Below are positions 26,230 to 34,794 of a DNA stretch of 64,000 nucleotides, in pieces. The notes under the pieces were generated by a model. It searched no databases. It saw nothing but the letters and a program-made list of their open reading frames with translations, and was not told the origin of the DNA. Within the stretch, counting starts at the first letter, position 1, and the number at the start of each line of letters is the position of its first letter. This DNA is from Petrotoga sp. 9PW.55.5.1 (GTDB taxonomy: Bacteria > Thermotogota > Thermotogae > Petrotogales > Petrotogaceae): NCBI RefSeq assembly GCF_003265365.1, contig NZ_AUPM01000038.1:37896-101895 (forward strand), written 5' to 3'. The translations under genes and the position numbers were made by a program.

Positions 26230-26908
26230 GGAAGAAAAAGATTTTATAGATAAATCAGCTAATTTTATATACAAACTCATTTCTACATATCTTAAAAAAA
26301 AGAACGAATTTACTTTAATGCTTTCTGGAGGAAAGACACCTATTCCTGTTTATAATAAACTGGGTGAAGAATACAAAAACAAAATAAATTGGCAAAATGT
26401 TCATTTGTTTTGGGGTGATGAACGATACGTTGATAAAAGTTCGGATTTAAGTAATTTTAAACCTGCTTTCGACTCTTTAATTAGTAAGATAGAAATTCCT
26501 GATAAAAACGTTCATAGAATAAAAACGGAATTAGAACTGGAAAAAGCAGCTAAAGAGTATGAAAAAGAAATAGTAAACTTTTTTGAAAACGATGAACCTG
26601 TTTTTGATTTAATAATGCTTGGTTTAGGTAACGATGGACATACTGCTTCTATCTTTCCAGATAGTGAGATCATAAATGAACATGAAAGATTAGTCGTTAA
26701 TACTGCTCCTTATGGATCCCCAAAAGTACCAAGAATAACTGTAACTTACAAGATTTTGGACAAGGCAGAAAACATTTTGTTTTTATCTTCCTACAAGGGA
26801 AAAGAAAAAATTATAGACCAAATTATCAAAGAACCAAAAATTGCCGAAAAAAAATATCCCGCTGCCAAAGTTAATGCCAAGAATATCTTTATGTATATTA
26901 AAAAATAA
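26210..26908 (+). CDS. pgl: 6-phosphogluconolactonase (DevB type)
   Basis: Hydrolyses 6-phosphogluconolactone made by Zwf. 232 aa of the SOL/DevB family, related to glucosamine-6-phosphate isomerases. FTLMLSGGKTPIPVYNKL (about residues 37-54), HLFWGDERYVD (about 67-77) and LGLGNDGHTASIFPDS (about 137-152) are the three family blocks. GTG start with GGGAGAAGAG before it, overlapping zwf by 20 bases in another frame. Confidence 0.95.
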   Translation: MQIKFFEEEKDFIDKSANFIYKLISTYLKKKNEFTLMLSGGKTPIPVYNKLGEEYKNKINWQNVHLFWGDERYVDKSSDLSNFKPAFDSLISKIEIPDKNVHRIKTELELEKAAKEYEKEIVNFFENDEPVFDLIMLGLGNDGHTASIFPDSEIINEHERLVVNTAPYGSPKVPRITVTYKILDKAENILFLSSYKGKEKIIDQIIKEPKIAEKKYPAAKVNAKNIFMYIKK

Positions 26909-26938
26909 GGGACTTAAAAATCAGTCCCTTAAAAATTT
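26906..26938. terminator. Bidirectional intrinsic terminator
   Basis: Stem TAAGGGACT (26906-26914) with AGTCCCTTA (26923-26931), A/T runs on both flanks. It overlaps the pgl stop and serves the convergent starch operon. Confidence 0.8.
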
Positions 26939-26984
26939 ATTAATTTTTTATTTCTTTAATTAAAAGTAGAAGGGGAAAATAATT

Positions 26985-28262
26985 TTAAAATTCTGCTATA
27001 AGTGAAAAAGAAAGATACTTATCTTCTTCAAAAGCCGTAAGATCGTCTGTGGGCATTTGATTACCGAATGAAACCTTCAATTCAACTGGTATATCGTCTC
27101 CTGAAACTTTAAAATTAATATCATATCCAAAATTTTCATCGGCGTTATAGTACAAATTACCTCCTATCCTATACAATTCCGATAGTGTATAGCCTGCTCC
27201 TACCTTAACTGCAAAGAAATTATCCACTTTCATCTCATAATATGCAGCTCCATCCACATCAATATTTCCAAGGATCAAATATCCATCTAGCATTAAATCC
27301 TCATTTAACATGGAGTATCCCAAATTAATACCGTATTTATCCTCTTTTTCATAACCTGCAAGGATTTTATCAAATTCTAAATCTTTCATTTCAACTTCTG
27401 CATAAAAATCAAATACATCTCCTCTAAAAACTAAAGACGTAGAATCAACCGTATCAAATAAAACGCTAAAACCATAATCACCGAAGAAATAACTTCCAAA
27501 AACATCATATTTCAGTTTGTCACTTTGAGAATAGATATTTAAACCAACATTCAAATCATTCCAGTTATAAAAAAATCCAAAACCCGGTAATTTTTTTTCT
27601 GGATTTTCATATTCAAAAACATAATTTGGATTAACCTCTGATTTGTAAAAAGCTCCAAATGATAGATTTTCAAATCCCCAAAATGCCTTCATCCCTAGAA
27701 CTTTAAATTGATAATTAGTAGAATCTGCTCCTATTTTTAATTCTAAATCAGAATTTTGAACATTTGGATTTAAACTTAACACAACTTCATTTGAGACCTT
27801 CGGACCTGCAAAAAATCCAGTCTCTTCTTCTAACTTTGTCTTCAAACCAAATTTATATTCGCCAGAAATAAAAGAGGAAGCACCTTCTTCTTCTGATAAC
27901 CCAGTAACTATTTGTAACTTTCCATTAACAAGTATTAACTCAAATTTTGAATTCCTTCCCCCATATGGATCAGGGATATAATCTGGAGACTCTGGGTCTT
28001 CGTACCAATCTGTTCCATTTACCACGTACTTGTATTCATAAACTCCAGGTTGTAAATTAGTTACATAAACCCAAACTCCTTCATAATATTCCATTTCCCA
28101 AGCTGAAGTACTCCAATTATTGAAAGTTCCAGCTACAAAAACCGTATCTGCTGTTGGGTTTTCATACTCAAAAACAACCATTCCATCTTCAACGTAAACC
28201 TTGGAAAAAGAAAATACTATCAGCAAAGAAAATATCCCAACAAATATGAATTTCTTCATCAT
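26985..28262 (-). CDS. Outer-sheath beta-barrel protein with N-terminal glycogen-binding-type domain
   Basis: A 425-aa exported protein. After a signal peptide (about 1-19) comes an E-set/CBM48-type module at about residues 22-112: VFVAGTFNNWSTSAWEMEYY, GVWVYVTNLQPGVYEYKYVV and a DPESPDY-DPYGG loop, the pattern of AMPK-beta and starch-binding modules with aromatic residues. From about 130 to the end there are alternating amphipathic strands ending in FSLIAEF, with terminal Phe, as in outer-membrane beta-barrels. Inference: a porin-like protein of the toga that touches alpha-glucans. Last gene of the five-gene starch operon. The joining of this module to a barrel is not something I know as a named family. 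Confidence 0.65.
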   Translation of the reverse strand: MMKKFIFVGIFSLLIVFSFSKVYVEDGMVVFEYENPTADTVFVAGTFNNWSTSAWEMEYYEGVWVYVTNLQPGVYEYKYVVNGTDWYEDPESPDYIPDPYGGRNSKFELILVNGKLQIVTGLSEEEGASSFISGEYKFGLKTKLEEETGFFAGPKVSNEVVLSLNPNVQNSDLELKIGADSTNYQFKVLGMKAFWGFENLSFGAFYKSEVNPNYVFEYENPEKKLPGFGFFYNWNDLNVGLNIYSQSDKLKYDVFGSYFFGDYGFSVLFDTVDSTSLVFRGDVFDFYAEVEMKDLEFDKILAGYEKEDKYGINLGYSMLNEDLMLDGYLILGNIDVDGAAYYEMKVDNFFAVKVGAGYTLSELYRIGGNLYYNADENFGYDINFKVSGDDIPVELKVSFGNQMPTDDLTAFEEDKYLSFSLIAEF

Positions 28263-28302
28263 TCCACCTCCAAAATTTCTCTATTTTTGTTTTTTTTATT
28301 AA

Positions 28303-29685
28303 TTAAAAGTAATAAGTTGTCGTTATACCAATCTGTCTTTTAAATTGAAGCGAATTTTCAAAATCACCATCACCAACATATAATTTTATATTACCATTTG
28401 GAAGATTGTAACCCATTTCACCATATACTGTAAAATATTTTTCTATTATACCTTGTATATATTGAACCTTAACTAACGTAGAAATCTGATCGAAATTTCT
28501 TGAAACATCAACATAATATAGTTCACCTAAAGATTGAAACGCCGCTTCTGAAACTGGATTACCAAAGGCATACTTCATATTTCCTTTAAATCCTAAAACC
28601 TCATAATTTCCTTCCAAATATAATCTAAAAGGTTTGTATGTTGTTATATCTGTCCAATCATCCTCCCAGCCTCTCTTGTACAATGAAACCTTATACCAAT
28701 TCAAAAATGGAATGGAAAGTTCTTGATTATATGTCACAGATATTTCAGAACCATCCATGTTAAAATCAGAAAAAGATCCTTCAAAATCTGGAGATACATA
28801 CAATTCAAAATTATTTATATATAGATTACTTCTCAATCTATCTATTTCTGTTTCTTTACTAAAATCAACTTCTAGTTTATTTGTCAAACGAATATCTTTA
28901 TATTTAGTTTCTAAATAAATATTTTCGTTTAAACTATCGGGAGAATACCCTCTATAAAAATTATCCGCTATATAAGTAGTATTGAAATTATAAGAAAATT
29001 CCCCTAATTTACCTTTTACTCCACCAAATAAAATATAATTTTCATCAATATCATATGAAGCGGTATAAACATCTTGCTGATAAGAAAATACAGCTTCTCC
29101 ATATGGTTCAATGGCTTCAAATACTCCTATATTAAAGTCAAAACCTATAAGTTCGTTATAATCTAAAAATTTATTTTTGTAGTCTTTTAAATATAAGACA
29201 CTTGAATTTATTCCAATAAATTCAGGGAGCCTATAATGTAGTAGATTAAGCATGTATCCGGATTTATCAACAGCGTAAAAACTTAACTTACCCCAATTAT
29301 CTAAATCTGAATAGATTTTGATCCCATCCACTGCCTCTACTTTTTCGTTGTTTACTATCTTCAGCCAATCATCCGTAGATACACTTCTCCTATTCCAATA
29401 GGTTGTAAAATCTAATTTTTCAAACTTATATTTAAACTCGGAAGAAGAAACCAATAAATTATCATTTGCATCCTTGTTTAAATTAAATTCACCTCTCAAC
29501 CCATCTCCAAAAAACTTGAAGTAAAGATCTGCCTTGTTGAAATTATCATAAAGCAACGCATCTTCTTCTTGAGGAAATTCATAATTTAAGTTAAATTCTA
29601 CACTTCCACCAAGATTAACAGATCCAAAGAAAATAGTTATGGATAATACAATTATCGAAATTAAAAATAATTTCTTAGCTTTCAA
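28303..29685 (-). CDS. Putative outer-sheath beta-barrel (porin-like) protein
   Basis: A 460-aa protein with a signal peptide (hydrophobic residues 5-22) and then continuous beta-rich sequence with alternating hydrophobic and polar residues and many Tyr/Phe girdle residues, for example GSVEFNLNYEF and FSYNFNTTYIADN. It ends ITTTYYF, a terminal aromatic signature recognised by BAM-type assembly machinery. No conserved enzymatic motif. The TTG start lies one base after the upstream lipoprotein stop, behind GAGGTGAATTAAG, so translation is coupled. Likely an uptake channel for maltodextrins released by the amylase, by position only. Confidence 0.6.
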   Translation of the reverse strand: MKAKKLFLISIIVLSITIFFGSVNLGGSVEFNLNYEFPQEEDALLYDNFNKADLYFKFFGDGLRGEFNLNKDANDNLLVSSSEFKYKFEKLDFTTYWNRRSVSTDDWLKIVNNEKVEAVDGIKIYSDLDNWGKLSFYAVDKSGYMLNLLHYRLPEFIGINSSVLYLKDYKNKFLDYNELIGFDFNIGVFEAIEPYGEAVFSYQQDVYTASYDIDENYILFGGVKGKLGEFSYNFNTTYIADNFYRGYSPDSLNENIYLETKYKDIRLTNKLEVDFSKETEIDRLRSNLYINNFELYVSPDFEGSFSDFNMDGSEISVTYNQELSIPFLNWYKVSLYKRGWEDDWTDITTYKPFRLYLEGNYEVLGFKGNMKYAFGNPVSEAAFQSLGELYYVDVSRNFDQISTLVKVQYIQGIIEKYFTVYGEMGYNLPNGNIKLYVGDGDFENSLQFKRQIGITTTYYF

Positions 29686-29686
29686 C

Positions 29687-30415
29687 TTAATTCACCTCGC
29701 TTTCTTCAAACCAAACATAACTTATTCTAGGATCAAAATAAACTGTTATTTGGTTGGTGTTACTTTTTAGAGTGTATACAGCGTCAGAAGAATCTCTTGA
29801 ATATACTTCAGAATTGAAGATCATATTCCAAGGACGCCAATCTGAGCTTGGTTTAATTTTATATGATATTGTATCTCCAGCATTAAAATCTTTTTCTATA
29901 TTAGCCACTAAAATCCCTTCTAATTCTTCGAATTTAACAGCACCTGCATCCCAAGTATCACTACCCCAGTTACCAGCAAAATACCAATCAACATAATACC
30001 TTGAAGAATCGCCTACTCCTACTGCTAAATTCTCTTTCATTTTTGAAGGGTCAGCATAAATAGTAATTGTTTCTAATTCATTTTCCTCAACTACATCTTT
30101 CCATATTGGTATAGAATCACTCACAACATTTCCGTCTTCTTTTACATTAAAAACTTTGTAATAACTCAAATCATAAATAACACCATCTTCATCAACTTGT
30201 GAATAAGTAAGATCAGAAACGTTTATAGTTATCTTGTAAAACTCTAAATTTCCATCATACTTTAGTTGATCTCCCACTGTTGGTACATTGTTATTTTTTG
30301 AATATCCTAGATAAATACCTGGATCAAGAATAATGTCTAATAGATTCATCATACAACCTGATAAAACAAACAAAAGAGAAAAGCCAAGTAGTATGTATAA
30401 ATATTTTTTTCTCAA
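29687..30415 (-). CDS. Lipoprotein with starch-binding-like C-terminal region
   Basis: About 242 aa. The TTG at 30415 is preferred: GGAGGTGAG lies just upstream and would be inside the coding region if the ATG at 30430 were used. A signal peptide with lipobox LSGC puts the lipidated Cys near residue 21. The second half has a short beta domain with YFAGNWGSDTWDAGAVKF and the ending ITVYFDPRISYVWFEE, reminiscent of small starch-binding modules on surface lipoproteins, though the match is weak. No enzyme motif. It sits between the CBM lipoprotein and the barrel gene and may be a surface glycan-capture subunit. Confidence 0.55.
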   Translation of the reverse strand: MRKKYLYILLGFSLLFVLSGCMMNLLDIILDPGIYLGYSKNNNVPTVGDQLKYDGNLEFYKITINVSDLTYSQVDEDGVIYDLSYYKVFNVKEDGNVVSDSIPIWKDVVEENELETITIYADPSKMKENLAVGVGDSSRYYVDWYFAGNWGSDTWDAGAVKFEELEGILVANIEKDFNAGDTISYKIKPSSDWRPWNMIFNSEVYSRDSSDAVYTLKSNTNQITVYFDPRISYVWFEESEVN

Positions 30416-30433
30416 AAAACTCACCTCCATTTA

Positions 30434-30472
30434 TAAAAAGAGGGTTGGGAGATGACTCCCTACCCTTTTTAA
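30434..30472 (-). terminator. Intra-operon hairpin with U-tract
   Basis: AGGGTAGGGAG (30467-30457 on the minus strand) pairs with CTCCCAACCCT (30451-30441) with one mismatch, followed by CTTTTTATAA and then directly by the GGAGGTGAG of the next lipoprotein. It looks like an intrinsic terminator inside the operon and would lower expression of the last three genes or stabilise the upstream mRNA. The reverse strand also has a T-run. Confidence 0.7.
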
Positions 30473-30509
30473 TCTTAAGATCTTAATCTTATGGTTGAAA
30501 AATCAAATT

Positions 30510-31286
30510 TTATTGCGCCCAACTTTCTACCACAGAAACTATTGTACTATCATCAGTTAAAATTGTAACTCTATTTCCTACTTCTTCTCCACTTTCATCT
30601 TTTTCCACATAACCCCAATCATTATTTCTCAAAAATTTGTATTTCTGAACGGTATAAGATGTTGTTGTTGCAGATAAAGTATAAGTTTCTCCCGTTTTAT
30701 TTAACTCATAACCAGGATCCCAATTCTCGTTCAAACCTCTCATATATATTTTTCCTTCATCATCTACTGTATCTGCTGGAACATAAACAACGAAATTTAT
30801 AGTTATTTCACTTTGAGAATCTGTGTAATCTATGTTCTCTAATCCCTTCCAATTTAATACAACATCTTGTATATCTTTATCTGGCTTTACGTCTATTCTT
30901 CTATTTCCATCCAAACTTCCACCATTTTCGTTTACTTCTTCATATTCCCAATCTGCGTCATACGTGTATTTGTATTGAATAGGATAATCGGTAGCATCAA
31001 AATCTAGAATAAATTCCGCATACTTTTGCTCATTATCAGTTTCAACTTCGGAAGACTTAGCGTTGTCAAATCCCCAATCAGAGTAATCACCAACGAGATA
31101 AATAGTTGCAGTTGCTGGGGTTGTTTCAGGCAAATTGACTCTTAAAACTAATTCCTGTGGAGTTTCTTCTTCCTGTGGAGTTTCTTCTTCCTGTGGTTCC
31201 TCTGTAGTAGATGGTAAACATCCAAAAAGCACAAAAATACTTAAGAAACTCACCAATGTTACTACCAAAATCTTTTTCCTATACAT
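30510..31286 (-). CDS. Lipoprotein with two starch-binding (CBM20-like) modules
   Basis: A 258-aa lipoprotein; lipobox LFGC with the lipidated Cys near residue 23. A Glu/Pro/Thr linker made of ETPQEE repeats (about 29-45) is followed by two tandem modules. Module one holds ATIYLVGDYSDWGFDNAKS, YKYTYDADWEYEEVNENGGS and GNRRIDV. Module two holds GKIYMRGLNENWDPGYEL, YKFLRNNDWGYVEKDESG and GNRVTIL. The repeated W-G/W-Y plus N-R pattern is that of starch-binding domains of the CBM20 type. No catalytic domain, so this is a substrate-tethering protein at the cell surface next to the amylase. Confidence 0.72.
   Translation of the reverse strand: MYRKKILVVTLVSFLSIFVLFGCLPSTTEEPQEEETPQEEETPQELVLRVNLPETTPATATIYLVGDYSDWGFDNAKSSEVETDNEQKYAEFILDFDATDYPIQYKYTYDADWEYEEVNENGGSLDGNRRIDVKPDKDIQDVVLNWKGLENIDYTDSQSEITINFVVYVPADTVDDEGKIYMRGLNENWDPGYELNKTGETYTLSATTTSYTVQKYKFLRNNDWGYVEKDESGEEVGNRVTILTDDSTIVSVVESWAQ
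31152..31196. repeat. 18-bp in-frame direct repeats in lipoprotein linker
   Basis: The unit TTCCTGTGGAGTTTCTTC begins at 31152 and 31170, with a partial third copy at 31188. It encodes ETPQEE in the linker of the starch-binding lipoprotein. Period 18 keeps the reading frame, so copy number can change linker length only. Confidence 0.85.
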
Positions 31287-31330
31287 ACTAATACCCCCTT
31301 AAGTTTTTAATATTTCTGAAAGCTTGCTTC

Positions 31331-32860
31331 CTATTCCACTAATGGTACCCATACTGACCAACCTTCGTTTTCACTCATTATGACTTTAAAATCACCGTAT
31401 CCGCTTTCATCAGTTGTTACTCTTTCAGCTATATGTCCAGTAAAATCATAAAAAGTTGTATTTGGCTGTCTTGAATTTATGCTTTTAGTTGTAATCTTTC
31501 TAGATTCTCCATCAGAGATCATTAAAACCAAACCATCACCTTCAACATCAGGCAATCCAGCTCTTACGTAAGAATATACATCTTCATCGTTGTTATCTAC
31601 TTCATAACCAGGACCATATGCAAAGTATTTTCTTGCCAGCAATAATTTATCCAACTCTTCTTTCATGCCCCATATATAGTAATCTTTCCAAAAAACCACC
31701 GGCGTTCCATGTTCTCTAGTTAATATATATGCATATGATTGGTATTTTCTTCTCAATATACCCGCTTTTTCGTCTTCATCTCTATTAGTATCGTGATTAT
31801 CAACAAAGGTTACTGCTTTATCTTTATAACCATCTATGTTTATTAATCCAACGTATTCAAGATTCCTTAAATCAGCACCATCAATCATATCTACAAAAAA
31901 ACTTCTTAAAGGAAAGTCAAATACTTTTAAATCTTCGTTGTCTACTGTATCAAGAAATCTTGCAAGTTCGCTTACATCTTCAATCCAAGCTTCTCCAACA
32001 AAAAATACATCTTTGTCTGTATTGTTTTGAATATCATCTATCCAACTGTTTATAAATCTGTAATCAATATGTTTTGCAGCATCTAAACGAAATCCATCAA
32101 AATCAATATCGTTTATTATCCATTTTCCCCAATCGGTAACGTCTTTTTGTACTTCGAGATTTTCATAATCTACATCTGCCCCCATTAGATAATCGTTATC
32201 CATGTAAAAAGTCCAATCCCAACTTTTGCCCTCAAATAAATTCTCATCTACACTATCAAAATGTTGCCAATTCCACTTCATTTCACTGTATTTATTATTT
32301 CTTCCTGGAAAATTAAAAACTGTCCAAGCTGAAATTTCTTCATTAGGCTTATCAGGACTTTGACTACTCAGTCTTACCTTTTCAGTTCTGTCTGCACCCA
32401 TCCTATGATTTAGTACAGCATCATAATAGACTTTTATTCCCTCATCATGAAGAGCAGCTATGGCACTTTCTAATTCTTTTTTTGTTCCATATTTAGTTCT
32501 AATAGTACCTTTTTGATTAAACTCACCTAAATCACATAAATCATAAGTAGCGTATCCTACATCATAAATACCGTTCATTGCTTTGTTTGCAGGGGGTAAC
32601 CATAACGCTGTAATACCGACTTCTGATAATTCTGGAGCTTTTTGAGCTAAAAGACGCCATAGTTTTTCTTCTTCTGGATAATTTTTTAAATAATCTCCTG
32701 TACCCATTTCCCAATAAAATGCTTGCATAATAGTTTCATTATTTAACTCTTCAGGTATTTTAGGATAAAATTGATCATTTTCATTATCTATAATATTCCC
32801 TAAACATGCATATAAGAAAAATATCGTTATGAAAGTTAAAATAAAAAAGTTTTTTTTCAC
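31331..32860 (-). CDS. Lipoprotein alpha-amylase (GH13)
   Basis: Secreted endo-acting alpha-1,4-glucan hydrolase of the GH13 family, closest in look to the liquefying (GH13_5-like) enzymes. 509 aa with lipobox LYAC, Cys 19. The four conserved regions are YYDAVLNHR (D147-H152), GFRLDAAKH (nucleophile D260), FVGEAW (acid/base E290) and TFVDNHDTN (D357). All catalytic residues are present. After about residue 440 comes a C-terminal beta domain. GTG start at 32860. First gene of the starch operon, directly downstream of a promoter flanked by two LacI-type operators, so sugar-responsive repression is likely. Confidence 0.92.
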   Translation of the reverse strand: MKKNFFILTFITIFFLYACLGNIIDNENDQFYPKIPEELNNETIMQAFYWEMGTGDYLKNYPEEEKLWRLLAQKAPELSEVGITALWLPPANKAMNGIYDVGYATYDLCDLGEFNQKGTIRTKYGTKKELESAIAALHDEGIKVYYDAVLNHRMGADRTEKVRLSSQSPDKPNEEISAWTVFNFPGRNNKYSEMKWNWQHFDSVDENLFEGKSWDWTFYMDNDYLMGADVDYENLEVQKDVTDWGKWIINDIDFDGFRLDAAKHIDYRFINSWIDDIQNNTDKDVFFVGEAWIEDVSELARFLDTVDNEDLKVFDFPLRSFFVDMIDGADLRNLEYVGLINIDGYKDKAVTFVDNHDTNRDEDEKAGILRRKYQSYAYILTREHGTPVVFWKDYYIWGMKEELDKLLLARKYFAYGPGYEVDNNDEDVYSYVRAGLPDVEGDGLVLMISDGESRKITTKSINSRQPNTTFYDFTGHIAERVTTDESGYGDFKVIMSENEGWSVWVPLVE

Positions 32861-32914
32861 TTGAGAAGGTCCCCCTAGAAAACTTGATTGTATTTGTTAG
32901 TAACTCAAAACAAA

Positions 32915-32928
32915 TGGAAATGTTTTCA
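32915..32928. promoter_or_regulatory. LacI-family operator, promoter-proximal to the amylase
   Basis: TGGAAATGTTTTCA, an imperfect palindrome of the TGGAAA-N2-TTTCCA type, lying over the expected transcription start of the amylase operon (downstream of the -10). Confidence 0.7.
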
Positions 32929-32932
32929 TTCT

Positions 32933-32963
32933 ATTATAGCAGATATGGAAACATTTCCACAAA
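32933..32963 (-). promoter_or_regulatory. Promoter of the starch operon
   Basis: A perfect TATAAT at 32938-32933 on the minus strand. The -35 position (around 32963-32958, TTTGTG) is poor and overlapped by the distal operator, which fits a regulated promoter. Confidence 0.6.
32946..32959. promoter_or_regulatory. LacI-family operator, promoter-distal
   Basis: TGGAAACATTTCCA; the outer six bases on each side form a perfect inverted repeat. It overlaps the spacer/-35 region of the amylase promoter. Such sites are bound by LacI-family sugar repressors such as CcpA or MalR/AglR types. No repressor gene is in this window. Confidence 0.75.
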
Positions 32964-33072
32964 TGGCAAAAAAATCGATTAAGGGAAATTATAAGAGATT
33001 ATGGGGAAATAATTATAAATAGATGAAAAAATCTTAAAATATCTATTTTTTTTTGAAAAGAATTTTGAAGAT

Positions 33073-33106
33073 TAAAAAAACGGAGACGATTATTTTTCGT
33101 CTCCGC
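33073..33106 (-). terminator. Intrinsic terminator after hcp
   Basis: Stem CGGAGACG (33105-33098 on minus) with CGTCTCCG (33088-33081), 9-base loop, then TTTTTTTAATC. Confidence 0.9.
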
Positions 33107-33118
33107 TAAGTGTTTATT

Positions 33119-34750
33119 TTATATAGTTTTTATATCAAATGTTTTGGCAACTGTTTCTAAGACATTTGGAGAAAGGAAAGCCGGTAATGTTGGACCTAAC
33201 CTTATTCCCTTTACTCCCATATAAAGTAGAGCAAGTAATACTGCTACAGCTTTTTGTTCGTACCAAGCAATATTGTATTCAATTGGAAGTTCGTTGATAT
33301 CGTTCAATCCGAATGCTTCTTTTAATTTTAAAGCTGTTAATACTAAGGAGTAAGAATCATTACATTGACCTGCATCTATAACTCTTGGTATTCCTTCAAT
33401 ATCTCCTAAATCTAACATGTTGTATCTGTACTTTGCACATCCTGCTGTAAGAATAACGGTATCTTGCGGAAGTTCTTTTGCAAAATTCGTATAATAATTT
33501 CTTTCCTTGTTTCTTCCATCACAACCACCCATAACATAGAACTTAGATATTTTCCCTGCTTTTACGGCTTCAACAATTTTATCTGCTACTTGAGCAGTTT
33601 GTTGATGTGCAAATCCTATAGTAATTTTCTTGCCTTCTCTTTTCTTAATTGGACCAATTTCTAATGCCTTTTTTATCACTGGAGAGAAATTTTTCTGTCT
33701 GTTATCTTTTCTATTTGGAATATGAGTTACTTCTGGCCAACCAACAAGCCCTGTTGTAAATATTTTATCTTTGTAAGATTCTCTTGGTTTTTGTATACAG
33801 TTAGTCGTCATGACTATAGCTCCACCAAATTCCTCGAATTCTTGTTGTTGTTTCCACCAAGAACCTCCGTAATTTCCAACCAAATGATCATATTTTTTTA
33901 GTTCTGGATAAGCATTTGCAGGAAGCATCTCACCATGAGTATATACTTTTATTCCTGTACCTTTTGTTTGTTCTAAAATTTCATAAAGATCTAATAGATC
34001 ATGTCCACTTACCAATATGGCAGGTTCTTCATATGTTCCTGTATAAACCTCCGTCATTTCTGGATTTCCAAAACAAGAAGTATTTGCTTCATCTAGTAAA
34101 GCCATTGCATTTACTGCGTATTTACCAGTTTCCAAAACTAAGTTTGTTAATTCTTCTGCTGTTATATCATTACGCAAAGTTTGTGACAAAGCATTTTCAA
34201 TGAAAGTAAGAATATCGTCGTTAGAATTTTTTAATACATAAGCATGATCTGTATAAGCGGCTACTCCTTTTAATCCAAATAATAGAAAACTTTTTAGTGA
34301 TCTTATATCCTCATTCTCCTCTGAAAGAATTCCGACTTTTTCAGCTTTTTCAAGATATTCTTCTTCTGTTTTCTCTTGGGGAGCCCATATTGCTGCATCT
34401 GGTACTTCTTCGTTAAAACTCTTTCCGTATTTCTTTTCATAGGCTTCTTTGAATTTCTTTTCTATAATATTTCTTTTTTCAAGGGCTTCATTTATATATT
34501 CCACAATTCTTTCTTCATCAAAATTAACGTTAGTTATCGTAACGAATAAACCTTCTGCAACATAGAGATCAACGTCTGAATCCTCGACTTCTACTTCTCT
34601 TGCTTTTATACTCCAATAAGATATTCCTTTTAGAACATAAATTAAAAGATCTTGTAGGTTAGCAGTTTCTGGAGTTTTTCCACAAATACCTGAAAATACA
34701 CAGCCTTCATTTCGTAAAGTTTCTTGACACTGATAACAAAACATTCCCAT
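33119..34750 (-). CDS. hcp: Hydroxylamine reductase / hybrid-cluster protein
   Basis: Hybrid-cluster protein, with hydroxylamine reductase, NO reductase or peroxidase activities reported for the family. 543 aa. The N-terminal cubane cluster ligands are C5, C8, C17 and C23 (CYQCQET...CVFSGICGK), spacing CX2CX8CX5C as in anaerobe class I enzymes. Hybrid-cluster ligands are seen in GHDLLDLYE, TNCIQKP, GGCDGR, TAGCAKYRY and DAGQCND. ATG at 34750 with GGAGGAG upstream. The upstream cupin gene is 44 bases away on the same strand, and a Crp/Fnr regulator is divergent, which points to nitrosative-stress control. Confidence 0.95.
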   Translation of the reverse strand: MGMFCYQCQETLRNEGCVFSGICGKTPETANLQDLLIYVLKGISYWSIKAREVEVEDSDVDLYVAEGLFVTITNVNFDEERIVEYINEALEKRNIIEKKFKEAYEKKYGKSFNEEVPDAAIWAPQEKTEEEYLEKAEKVGILSEENEDIRSLKSFLLFGLKGVAAYTDHAYVLKNSNDDILTFIENALSQTLRNDITAEELTNLVLETGKYAVNAMALLDEANTSCFGNPEMTEVYTGTYEEPAILVSGHDLLDLYEILEQTKGTGIKVYTHGEMLPANAYPELKKYDHLVGNYGGSWWKQQQEFEEFGGAIVMTTNCIQKPRESYKDKIFTTGLVGWPEVTHIPNRKDNRQKNFSPVIKKALEIGPIKKREGKKITIGFAHQQTAQVADKIVEAVKAGKISKFYVMGGCDGRNKERNYYTNFAKELPQDTVILTAGCAKYRYNMLDLGDIEGIPRVIDAGQCNDSYSLVLTALKLKEAFGLNDINELPIEYNIAWYEQKAVAVLLALLYMGVKGIRLGPTLPAFLSPNVLETVAKTFDIKTI

Positions 34751-34794
34751 ACAATTTCTCCTCCTTTGGAAAATTAAATAAATAATTTATATTT

